Shown: one piece after another, positions 16,420 to 23,665 of the stretch
Layout of the letters: each line of letters opens with the position of its first letter
Numbering within the stretch: position 1 is the stretch's first letter
NCBI GenBank assembly: GCA_045636165.1
Contig: JAZTWZ010000095.1
Location: 1 to 52,332 of the forward strand
Direction: 5' to 3'
DNA length: 52,332 nucleotides
Source: SIG480 sp045636165
GTDB taxonomy: Bacteria; Bacillota; Clostridia; Oscillospirales; JAAYXM01
Program-made: the position numbers and the translations under genes
The notes under the pieces: generated by a model
The model's database searches: none
Seen by the model: the letters and a program-made list of their open reading frames with translations, nothing else
What the model was told of the DNA's origin: nothing

Positions 16420-17219
16420 CAACAGTTTCAGATATTTTAAAGGTTCTGTGCGATTTTGCACCGCTTCATCTTGCGGCAGGGTTTGATAACCCCGGTTTCC
16501 TCGTCGGTCGCGGAGAGAGGGAAGTTACAAAAGTTCTTGTTTCGCTTGATATAACGGGCGATGTAATTTGTGAGGCAAAGGAGATGGGGGCGGAGCTTAT
16601 CGTAGCTCATCACCCGATAATTTTCAATGCCGAGAAAAGCGTTACCGATAACAGCATAACAGGCGAAAAGGTCCTCGAAATGGCAGAGGCAGGAATTGCG
16701 GGAATATGTATGCATACAAATATCGACTTCTGCCGTGACGGCATAAACGATATTCTCGCGCGCCTTCTCGGAATAGAAGACCCGATGCCGGTTGAGCCGC
16801 AGGAGGACGGAACTGTCGGCGGCGGAAGATACGGTTTCTGTAAAAAAGAAATGGAGCTTTCAGAGTTTCTTCCGATGCTCTGCGAAAAGCTATCTTCAGA
16901 GGGCGTCAGATACCACGATGCAGGAAGACCTGTAAAGAAGCTCGCGGTTGGCGGCGGTTCGTGCGGAGAGTACATTCTTACAGCTGCGCGCCTTGGATGC
17001 GATACGGTTGTTACTGCCGATATAAAGCATAATCAGTTCCTTGATGCGAAGGAGCTTTCAATAAACGCGATTGATGCAGGGCATTTTGCAACAGAGAATA
17101 TAATCTGCGAAAAGCTTTGCGAACTTATCACGAAAAACTTCCCGTCACTTTCAGTTTCCATTGCAAAAAGCAATGTTGACTGCACAGGTTATTTTAAAAT
17201 CTCCGAAAGGAAAAACTAA
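16416..17219 (+). CDS. Nif3-like dinuclear metal centre protein (YqfO)
   Basis: A 267-residue member of the NIF3/GTP cyclohydrolase I type 2-like family, which binds two metals. Ligand motifs include AHHPIIF, MHTNIDFC and, near the C-terminus, DAGHFATE. It lacks the PII/CutA-like insert of about 100 residues found in B. subtilis YqfO. The function is unproven. Coupled to trmK. Confidence 0.88.
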   Translation: MTTVSDILKVLCDFAPLHLAAGFDNPGFLVGRGEREVTKVLVSLDITGDVICEAKEMGAELIVAHHPIIFNAEKSVTDNSITGEKVLEMAEAGIAGICMHTNIDFCRDGINDILARLLGIEDPMPVEPQEDGTVGGGRYGFCKKEMELSEFLPMLCEKLSSEGVRYHDAGRPVKKLAVGGGSCGEYILTAARLGCDTVVTADIKHNQFLDAKELSINAIDAGHFATENIICEKLCELITKNFPSLSVSIAKSNVDCTGYFKISERKN

Positions 17220-17224
17220 ACGAT

Positions 17225-18976
17225 ATGGCACTTGATGCAAGCTATATAGGCGCGCTCGCAAAAGAGCTTTCCGCTTGTCTTGTCGGCGCGAGGGTGGATA
17301 AGATTCACGAGCCGTCACGCGATGATATCGTAATTGCGCTCAGAGGTCCGCTCGTAAAAGGCAAGAAGCTTCTTCTCTCTGCAAATGCGAGTATGCCGCG
17401 AGTTTATCTCACAGCTCTTTCAAGAGAAAACCCGGCAGCGGCACCGATGTTCTGTATGCTTTTAAGAAAGCATCTTACAAACGGAAAGATTCTCGCGGTC
17501 ACCGCTCCCGACATGGAGAGAATTATAGATATATCCTTTGAGGTAAACGACGAGATGGGTGTTCCCTCGAAAAGAACGCTTACCTGCGAGATAATGGCGC
17601 GACATTCAAATATAATTCTGCGTGACGCGGATGACAGAATAATAGACTGCTTAAAGCGCGTTGACCTTGAGCAGAGCTCTCGCCGTCAGGTTCTCCCCGG
17701 GCTTTTCTATGAGCTTCCGCCGCGTCAGGAAAAGCTCAATGCGAAAAACTTTTCGCGCGCAGAGCTTTTTGAAATAATTTACCGCGAAAATGAGGAGATA
17801 CTCTGCGATAAGTGGCTTCTCGCAAGCTTTCTCGGGCTTTCACCGCTTGTGTGCCGTGAGCTTACCTTCCGCGCGTGCGGAGATGTATCGGCACACATAT
17901 CGGAGCTTTCTGCCGAGCAGAAGGAGAGACTTGCTTCGGCGATATATGAAATATCGAATCGTGATCCGAAGCCGTGTATCGTATATGACGGAGATGTTCC
18001 GTTTGAGTTTTCGTTCTTCCCGATAAAGCAGTATGGCGAAAAAATGCGCTGTGAAGAGAAAACTTCGCTTTCGGATACTCTTGCTGACTTCTTTGAACAG
18101 CGCGAAATAAGGGAAACTCTCCGCGCGAAGAGTCACGGCATAATGCAGGTCGTAAAAACTGCACTCTCAAGAACCGAACGAAAGCTTGCGGTCCAGAAGG
18201 ATGAACTTTCAAAAGCTGAAGATCGTGAAACGCTCCGTGAGCACGCAGAGCTTATTGCTGCTAATATTTACAGACTTGAAAAGGGAATGACCTCGTTTAC
18301 AACGAGTAACTATTTCTCTGACGGCGATGAAATAGCCTTAAAGCTTGATTCGCGCCTTACTCCGCAGCAGAACTCTGAAAAACTGTTCAAGGAATACAGA
18401 AGAATGAAAAATGCCGAAAAGTATCTCACAGAGCAGATAGAAGCTGGCGAGGAGGAGCTTATATATCTCGAAAGCGTTATCGAAAGCATCGAAAAGGCTG
18501 ACTCCGAAACGACGATTTCAGAAATAAGAGAAGAGCTTTCCGAGATGGGATATATCGATAAAGGTGCAAGAAACCAGAGGAAAAAGCCTCACGTGCTTAC
18601 CCCGTTCAAGTTCGTTTCGAGTGACGGTTTTGCGATATACGCAGGAAAGAACAACAAGCAGAACGATGCGCTTACGCTCAAAAGTGCCGATAAGCGCGAT
18701 TTGTGGCTTCATACGAAAAATGTCCCCGGGTCTCATGTCATAATTGAATGTGCAGGGTGTGAACTTCCTGACAGAACAATAACTGAGGCAGCAATAATCG
18801 CCGCGACATATTCAAGAGCAAAGAACTCCGTAAATGTCCCGGTAGATTATGCTCAGGTAAAATTCGTAAAGAAGCCTCCGGGCGCAGCACCGGGGCGCGT
18901 AATATATACGAATTACTATACGGCTTACGCAACGCCTGATGAGGAGCTTTGCAAAAAGCTTTCAAAGGAAGACTAA
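17225..18976 (+). CDS. rqcH: Ribosome quality control NEMF homologue RqcH
   Basis: A 583-residue NFACT-family protein (formerly FbpA/YloA). The NFACT-N domain starts MALDASYIGALAKELSACLVGARVDKI; helix-hairpin and long coiled-coil regions span about 300-430; the NFACT-R domain is near the end with LWLHTKNVPGSHVII, PPGAAPGRVIYTNYYT. It recognises 50S subunits with peptidyl-tRNA and recruits tRNA-Ala to add alanine tails. Its partner rqcP is at 8.1 kb. Starts 5 bp after the nif3-like gene, with a distant AAAGGA; stop overlaps the convergent unknown gene by 4 bp. Confidence 0.94.
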   Translation: MALDASYIGALAKELSACLVGARVDKIHEPSRDDIVIALRGPLVKGKKLLLSANASMPRVYLTALSRENPAAAPMFCMLLRKHLTNGKILAVTAPDMERIIDISFEVNDEMGVPSKRTLTCEIMARHSNIILRDADDRIIDCLKRVDLEQSSRRQVLPGLFYELPPRQEKLNAKNFSRAELFEIIYRENEEILCDKWLLASFLGLSPLVCRELTFRACGDVSAHISELSAEQKERLASAIYEISNRDPKPCIVYDGDVPFEFSFFPIKQYGEKMRCEEKTSLSDTLADFFEQREIRETLRAKSHGIMQVVKTALSRTERKLAVQKDELSKAEDRETLREHAELIAANIYRLEKGMTSFTTSNYFSDGDEIALKLDSRLTPQQNSEKLFKEYRRMKNAEKYLTEQIEAGEEELIYLESVIESIEKADSETTISEIREELSEMGYIDKGARNQRKKPHVLTPFKFVSSDGFAIYAGKNNKQNDALTLKSADKRDLWLHTKNVPGSHVIIECAGCELPDRTITEAAIIAATYSRAKNSVNVPVDYAQVKFVKKPPGAAPGRVIYTNYYTAYATPDEELCKKLSKED

Positions 18977-19689
18977 AAAGAAATATCGTCAAAAATATCT
19001 GCGATTTCGCGATAGACTAAAAAAGCATGGCTCGCGCCATGCTTTTTTGCAAGGCGAAGCTTTCCCGAAACCGTTTCGGCGTCATCAAAAAGAATAAGTC
19101 GGACGGAATCTCGGTCGCGGTTTATGAGAAAATATTTGCACATAAGCTGAGGAGAAAAGAATATATCCGGTTCAAATGATGATATGAGAAGACGGAGCGC
19201 CTTTTGCGATAGCTCCCGTTGTGTTTTTCCGTCTGCAGGGAGCGCGATTTCAAAAGCAGATCTCCGTACCGACACGGAAAAACGGGGAAAAGCGACCCTT
19301 GCCGATTCAAGATATTCCGAAAGACTTCCGCCCGAAATCTCGGTTTCGATAACGGGAATCGTACCGCCAGGCAGTTTTTTTGAATACGGAGAGAAAACCT
19401 CAAACCCACCTTCTGAAAGTCGGTTTAAGATGTCTGCATCAAGAGGGTTTTCCGAATCAATGAATATAGCGCGACATACCGATTTTTTTGCCTCATTGCA
19501 TATTGCTGCTGATGCCGCCTCGCTTAAATTCTTTGCAGATATAACGAGGACATCAGCCTGTTGTAACGGAACTTGCTTCTCGGCAAAAAGTGAGTCTCCG
19601 CGTGCGACATACGAAAAAACTCCTCGCAGAAATCCGCGCCTTTGCGGTATTGGGAAATCTTCTTTTGAATAGAGCAGGCATATCTTCAC
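18973..19689 (-). CDS. Conserved-looking protein of unknown function
   Basis: A 238-residue soluble protein that I do not recognise. There is no signal peptide, membrane segment or known catalytic motif. The C-terminal stretch ILFDDAETVSGKLRLAKKHG...AFLVYREI weakly recalls the last strand and helix of GH18-like TIM barrels, but this is only a visual resemblance. GTG start with AAGGTG upstream. It converges on rqcH, overlapping by 4 bp, and a perfect bidirectional terminator hairpin is embedded in its codons 14-26 from the end (19019-19048), so its mRNA may often end before the stop codon. Confidence 0.7.
   Translation of the reverse strand: MKICLLYSKEDFPIPQRRGFLRGVFSYVARGDSLFAEKQVPLQQADVLVISAKNLSEAASAAICNEAKKSVCRAIFIDSENPLDADILNRLSEGGFEVFSPYSKKLPGGTIPVIETEISGGSLSEYLESARVAFPRFSVSVRRSAFEIALPADGKTQRELSQKALRLLISSFEPDIFFSPQLMCKYFLINRDRDSVRLILFDDAETVSGKLRLAKKHGASHAFLVYREIADIFDDISF
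19019..19048. terminator. Perfect bidirectional terminator inside the 3' coding end of the unknown gene
   Basis: AAAAAAGCATGGC (19019-19031), TCGC loop, GCCATGCTTTTTT (19036-19048): a perfect 13-bp inverted repeat with A6/T6 flanks. For rqcH it lies 42 bp after the stop and is an ordinary terminator. Leftward it lies in frame inside the convergent coding sequence, with the U-tract over Ala-Phe-Leu codons and 14 codons still to go. Confidence 0.9.
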
Positions 19690-19707
19690 TCAAAACACCT
19701 TCTGTCC

Positions 19708-19736
19708 TTGAAAATATATGCGGTGTGTGGTATAAT
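19708..19736 (+). promoter_or_regulatory. Sigma-A promoter for the split lipoprotein gene
   Basis: TTGAAA (19708-19713), 17-bp spacer, TATAAT (19731-19736). Confidence 0.87.
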
Positions 19737-19742
19737 GAACAA
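19713..19742 (-). promoter_or_regulatory. Possible divergent promoter for the unknown leftward gene
   Basis: On the minus strand TTGTTC (19742-19737), 18-bp spacer, TATATT (19718-19713). It would overlap the rightward lipoprotein promoter almost completely, so the two could not be occupied at once. Confidence 0.45.
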
Positions 19743-19776
19743 AATATATCTTTATAAAGAGAAAAGGGGATTTATT

Positions 19777-20247
19777 ATGAAAAAGAATTTATTTAAGATG
19801 CTCGCAGGTATGATGGCAATACTTATGATTTTTGCAATGGCAGCATGTAATGCACCGGCAGAAACACCGGCAGAAACACCGGCAGTGTGACCGGAGGAGA
19901 ATGTGGTTGAGCCTGTTGAAACCGAAGCTGAAATAGCTGTCAGAGAGTATGTTGAAGCTGCAAACCTCTTGGTCAGTGAAGCATACGGTGAGGATCAGGC
20001 TTTTGAAATCAAGCTTGAAGCACGTGGTACTGCTGTTGTTTATGTATATACATCTAAAGAATTTGATAATTTGTCCGATGAAGACCTTGCTCTTATGAAG
20101 TCGGTTCTTGACGGTGAGCTTGAAAAGCAGAAGGATACATTTGCAACAAATCTCAAGGACATTCAGAGCGAAGAGCCTAATGTATCGGCAATTATCTTAG
20201 AGTATTATGATAAGTCAGGAAAGCTCATTACTTCTGCTGAATTTTAA
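19777..20247 (+). pseudogene. DUF4854-like lipoprotein gene split by an in-frame TGA
   Basis: The first part encodes a lipoprotein signal peptide (MKKNLFKMLAGMMAILMI..., lipobox MAAC, Cys24) and a Pro/Thr/Glu spacer, then stops at TGA 19888-19890 after 37 residues. The same frame stays open beyond it for a 115-codon acidic domain resembling DUF4854 (IAVREYVEAANLL, AVVYVYTSKEF, ending SAEF). A possible restart exists: GGAGGAG at 19893-19899 and GTG at 19903, which would make a cytoplasmic domain without signal. The gene has a clear promoter and AAAAGGGGA ribosome binding site at 19762-19770. It may be a pseudogene, a two-cistron derivative, a leaky TGA-C readthrough, or an assembly error. Confidence 0.7.
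19858..19893 (+). repeat. 12-bp tandem repeat containing the stop codon
   Basis: Two exact copies of GCAGAAACACCG (19858-19869, 19870-19881) encode Ala-Glu-Thr-Pro; the third copy (19882-19893) reads GCAGTGTGACCG and holds the in-frame TGA. Copy-number changes would keep frame. Confidence 0.85.
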
Positions 20248-20274
20248 TAATAAGCGACCATACGGGGGACAATT

Positions 20275-21588
20275 ATGAAAAAAGGAAATGCATGGGCGCT
20301 CCTTCCGATAGGAGTTTTTCTCGTTTTATATCTTGGTCTCGGAATTCTCTTTGAGTACATTCTCAAGATTCCGATGGGCTTCTATAACATTCCGATAGTC
20401 GTTATTTTTCTTATCGCGCTTGTCGTTGCCTGCCTTCAGAATCGCAAACTCAAGTTTGACGAAAAGCTCGTCTTCATGGGAAAAGGAATCGGCGATGTAA
20501 ATATCGTAACGATGATTCTTATATTCCTTGAAGCAGGAATTTTCGTCGGCGTTGTCGGCCGCGGAAGTGCTGAGAGTGTTGCATACTTTATGCTGTCTCA
20601 TATTCCTGCACAGTTTGCGGTAGCGGTTTTGTTTGTTGTTGGCTGTCTTGTTTCTCTCTCGATGGGAACTTCGGTCGGAACCATAACGCTTCTTACTCCG
20701 ATTGCAGTCGCGGTTTCGCGTGCATCAGGCTTTGATATGGCACTTTGCGTTGCATCCGTTATGGGCGGTGCAATGTTTGGCGACAACCTTTCGTTCATTT
20801 CGGATACCACAATCGCTGCCTGCAACGGTCAGGGCTGTAAGATGAAGGATAAGTTCCGTGCGAACTTCTTTATTGCTCTTCCTGCGGCGATAGTTTCAGT
20901 AATTCTTCTTATCGCGCTGTCTATGGGAAGCGACATAAAGGGAACTGTAGAGAATACATACAATCTCATTCAGATTATTCCGTATGCGCTTGTTCTTATC
21001 GGCGGTATTATCGGAATAAATGTATTTGTCGTTCTTCTTGTAGGAATCATTTCGGGTGCATTGATTATGGTAGCAACAGGGGCAACTGCTGCTACGGATA
21101 TTCTCGCTAATATGGGAACAGGTGCTGCAGGTATGTTTGAGACTGCTATGGTTGCAATACTTGTATCTGCAATATGCGCTCTTATCCGTGAACACGGCGG
21201 TTTCGATGCGCTCCTCAACGGAATAAAGAAGATATTCAAGGGCAAACGCGGCGGTCAGCTCGGTATGGCGGCGCTCGTCGGAGTTCTTGATATTGCAACG
21301 GCCAATAATACGGTTGCAATAGTTATGGCAAACCCGATTGCAAAAGAAATTTCAAGCGAGTACGGCATCGCACCGAAAAGAGCAGCTTCAATTCTCGATA
21401 CCTTCTCCTGCTGCTTCCAGGCAGTAATTCCCTACGGTGCACAGATGCTCATTGCGCTCTCTACCGTTACGGAGCTTGGCGGAAGCCTTTCGGCGTTTGA
21501 TATTATGCCGAAGCTCTTCTATCCGATGCTTCTTGCCGTAAGCTCGATTTTGTTTATAGCCTTTACCCGTTCAGAGAACAAGGGATAA
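20275..21588 (+). CDS. nhaC: Na+/H+ antiporter, NhaC family
   Basis: A 437-residue polytopic transporter with about 12 membrane segments. The NhaC/ion-transporter superfamily signature GDNLSFISDTT is at about residues 164-174, preceded by SMGTSVGTITLL, and a second repeat contains ATANNTVAIVMANPIAKEI. It would exchange Na+ for protons; some relatives exchange malate and lactate, so the exact substrate is inferred. GGGGGAC precedes the ATG by 5 bp. It lies 27 bp after the split lipoprotein gene, probably on its transcript. Confidence 0.85.
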   Translation: MKKGNAWALLPIGVFLVLYLGLGILFEYILKIPMGFYNIPIVVIFLIALVVACLQNRKLKFDEKLVFMGKGIGDVNIVTMILIFLEAGIFVGVVGRGSAESVAYFMLSHIPAQFAVAVLFVVGCLVSLSMGTSVGTITLLTPIAVAVSRASGFDMALCVASVMGGAMFGDNLSFISDTTIAACNGQGCKMKDKFRANFFIALPAAIVSVILLIALSMGSDIKGTVENTYNLIQIIPYALVLIGGIIGINVFVVLLVGIISGALIMVATGATAATDILANMGTGAAGMFETAMVAILVSAICALIREHGGFDALLNGIKKIFKGKRGGQLGMAALVGVLDIATANNTVAIVMANPIAKEISSEYGIAPKRAASILDTFSCCFQAVIPYGAQMLIALSTVTELGGSLSAFDIMPKLFYPMLLAVSSILFIAFTRSENKG

Positions 21589-21630
21589 AACAGTATATTA
21601 AAAGCGAAATTATATTATTCGGAGGAGAAA

Positions 21631-22071
21631 ATGGTTTCTTTGTTAAAAGCTGATCTGGAACTTGCGAGAGCAAGCGAGCTTACGGGAGAGTTTTTATCCC
21701 AGCTCGGAATAAAGGTTCTGATTGCAGACCTTGATAATACGCTTGCGATGTATGAAAACGAAACTCCGGATGATGAAATAAAGCGCTGGGCAGACTCTCT
21801 TACAGAGCACGGAATCTCGCTTGCGATTGTTTCAAACAACGGCGAGGAAAGAGTCAAGAAATATTGCGAGCCTCTTGGTGTAGATTATTACTGGAAGAGC
21901 GGAAAACCGAGCAGAAAGACCATAAGACGCGCAATGGAAAAGCTCGGAGGAACGCGCGATACAACAGCTCTTGTCGGGGATAAGTTCGTAACTGACATAA
22001 TCGGCGCAAAGCGATGCGGCATCCTTTCGATAAAGGTAAAACCGCTTGGCAAAAGGAGGATGTTTGAGTAA
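21631..22071 (+). CDS. yqeG: YqeG family HAD-IIIA phosphatase
   Basis: A 146-residue HAD-superfamily phosphatase. Motif I is IADLDNTL (Asp33, Asp35), motif II lies in IVSNNGE, and motif III/IV in KPSRK and LVGDKFVTDI. YqeG proteins of Firmicutes resemble mitochondrial PGP phosphatase. CGGAGGAG precedes the ATG. TAATG overlap with aroQ indicates coupling. Confidence 0.9.
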   Translation: MVSLLKADLELARASELTGEFLSQLGIKVLIADLDNTLAMYENETPDDEIKRWADSLTEHGISLAIVSNNGEERVKKYCEPLGVDYYWKSGKPSRKTIRRAMEKLGGTRDTTALVGDKFVTDIIGAKRCGILSIKVKPLGKRRMFE

Positions 22072-22505
22072 TGAAGAAGATAATGATTTTAAACGGTCCG
22101 AACCTCAACAATCTCGGCAAAAGAGAACCGAAGATTTACGGAAAGGATACTCTTTCGGACATTATCGAATACACAAAGGAAAGTACGAAGGAACTCGGCG
22201 TCGAGATTTCGGCGTTCCAGTCAAACCACGAGGGCGAGATAATTGACCTTCTCTATCGTGCAAGGGATGAGAAGTTTGACGGCGTTGTTATAAACGCTGC
22301 GGCGTATTCTCATTACAGCATCGCTATCCGAGACGCAATTGCATCGGTTGAGCTTCCTTGTGTTGAGGTTCATTTAAGTAACATTTATGCAAGAGACGAA
22401 TTTCGCCACAGGTCGGTAATTTCTCCCGTCTGCGTCGGTATGATTTCGGGCTTTGGAAAGCTCGTATATCCGCTTGGTGTAAGAGTTTTGTGCGAAATGA
22501 AGTAA
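22071..22505 (+). CDS. aroQ: Type II 3-dehydroquinate dehydratase
   Basis: A 144-residue enzyme of the shikimate pathway, converting 3-dehydroquinate to 3-dehydroshikimate; forms dodecamers. Family motifs in order: ILNGPNLNNLGKREP, IYG, QSNHEGEIID, INAAAYSHYSIAIRDA and EVHLSNIYARDEFRHRS with the catalytic His and Arg. No other shikimate gene is in the window. Confidence 0.96.
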   Translation: MKKIMILNGPNLNNLGKREPKIYGKDTLSDIIEYTKESTKELGVEISAFQSNHEGEIIDLLYRARDEKFDGVVINAAAYSHYSIAIRDAIASVELPCVEVHLSNIYARDEFRHRSVISPVCVGMISGFGKLVYPLGVRVLCEMK

Positions 22506-22520
22506 ATATGAAAATTTTTC

Positions 22521-22549
22521 TTGCAATAGAGAATAAAATAAGGTAAAAT
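22521..22549 (+). promoter_or_regulatory. Sigma-A promoter for efp
   Basis: TTGCAA (22521-22526), 17-bp spacer, TAAAAT (22544-22549). Confidence 0.82.
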
Positions 22550-22587
22550 ATAAAGAGATTTATACACAAGAAAACGGAGGATTTAAA

Positions 22588-23148
22588 ATGATTTCTGCAG
22601 GCGAATTCAGAAACGGTGTAACATTTGAAATGGATGGACAGGTAATGCAGGTTATCGAGTTCCAGCATGTAAAGCCCGGTAAGGGTGCAGCTTTCGTCCG
22701 TACAAAGTACAGAAATGTTGTTACGGGTGCTGTTGTTGAAACTTCTTTCAACCCGACAGATAAGTTCCCGCCGGCATTCGTTGAGAGAAAGGATATGGAG
22801 TATCTCTACAACGACGGTGAGCTTTACTACTTTATGAATCAGGAAACTTATGAGCAGGAGCCGCTTAATGCTGAAAAGCTTCCGGACAGCTTCAAGTTTG
22901 TTACGGAAAATATGGTTGTTAAGTTCCTCTCATTCAAGGGCAATGTATTCAGCGTTGAGCCGCCTAACTTCGTAGAGCTTGAGATTACTGAAACTGAGCC
23001 GGGCCTCAAGGGCGATACAGCTACCAATGTTACAAAGCCGGCTACTGTCGAGACAGGTGCTGAAGTTCGCGTTCCGCTCTTCATCAACATCGGCGACAGA
23101 ATCAAGATTGATACAAGAACAGGCGAATACCTCGAGCGTGCGAAGTAA
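22588..23148 (+). CDS. efp: Elongation factor P
   Basis: A 186-residue translation factor that rescues ribosomes stalled at polyproline. The KOW-like domain I (ISAGEFRNGVTFEMDGQVMQVIEFQHVKPGKGAAFVR) carries the modifiable Lys at the loop tip (PGKGAA), and two OB domains follow, ending GDRIKIDTRTGEYLERAK, the EF-P signature. Own promoter and CGGAGG ribosome binding site. Confidence 0.97.
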   Translation: MISAGEFRNGVTFEMDGQVMQVIEFQHVKPGKGAAFVRTKYRNVVTGAVVETSFNPTDKFPPAFVERKDMEYLYNDGELYYFMNQETYEQEPLNAEKLPDSFKFVTENMVVKFLSFKGNVFSVEPPNFVELEITETEPGLKGDTATNVTKPATVETGAEVRVPLFINIGDRIKIDTRTGEYLERAK

Positions 23149-23169
23149 TTTTCGGGAGGTAACAGCGTA

Positions 23170-23622
23170 ATGGATATTCTTGAAAGAGCTGCATATCTCA
23201 GAGGCCTTTGTGACGGTCTTGAGATAGACGGCGAAACAAAAGAAGGTAAGCTTCTCCTTGCTATGGTAGATGTTATCGACGAGCTTGCAGCGTCAATTTC
23301 TGACCTTGAGGCTGTTGCAGACAGCATGAGCGATGAGCTTGACGAAGTTGCAGAAGAGCTTCTTGAGCTTGAAGGTGCATTCGATGAAGATTGCGACTGC
23401 GACTGTGACGAGTGCGATGACGACTGTGAGTGCAACTGCGACGATTTCCATTATGAAATCGTATGCCCGACTTGCGGCGATTCTATTATGGCAGATGAGG
23501 ACATTATCGCATTGGGTAGCATCCAGTGCCCGAACTGCGGTGAAGACCTCGAATTTGATATGGACGATTGCTGCTGCGGCGATGATTGCGACTGCGACGG
23601 CGAATGCTCCTGCGAAGAATAA
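23170..23622 (+). CDS. CD1247-type protein with Cys/Asp-rich zinc-binding region
   Basis: A 150-residue acidic protein. Residues 1-70 form a helical domain (MDILERAAYLRGLCDGLEI...) typical of CD1247 N-terminal-domain proteins. Then comes a run of Cys, Asp and Glu (about 74-95), a zinc ribbon (CPTCGDSI, CPNCGEDLEFD) and a second Cys-Asp-rich tail. About 24 cysteines in total. The efp-CD1247 order is frequent in Clostridia. Function unknown; metal storage or binding is an inference. Confidence 0.82.
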   Translation: MDILERAAYLRGLCDGLEIDGETKEGKLLLAMVDVIDELAASISDLEAVADSMSDELDEVAEELLELEGAFDEDCDCDCDECDDDCECNCDDFHYEIVCPTCGDSIMADEDIIALGSIQCPNCGEDLEFDMDDCCCGDDCDCDGECSCEE

Positions 23623-23631
23623 TTAAGACAT

Positions 23632-23665
23632 AAAAAACCTGTCTCGTCAGAGACAGGTTTTTTTT
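23632..23665. terminator. Bidirectional intrinsic terminator
   Basis: AAAAAACCTGTCTC (23632-23645), GTCA loop, GAGACAGG (23650-23657) and T8. It separates the convergent CD1247-type gene and the deacetylase-like gene; its T-tract overlaps the stop codon of the latter. Confidence 0.92.

Noticed and set aside
19777..20247. TGA recoded as selenocysteine or tryptophan
   Set aside because: Many genes here end in TGA (dtd, hemZ neighbours, trmK), no SECIS-like hairpin follows, and the site aligns with a Thr codon in the repeat.
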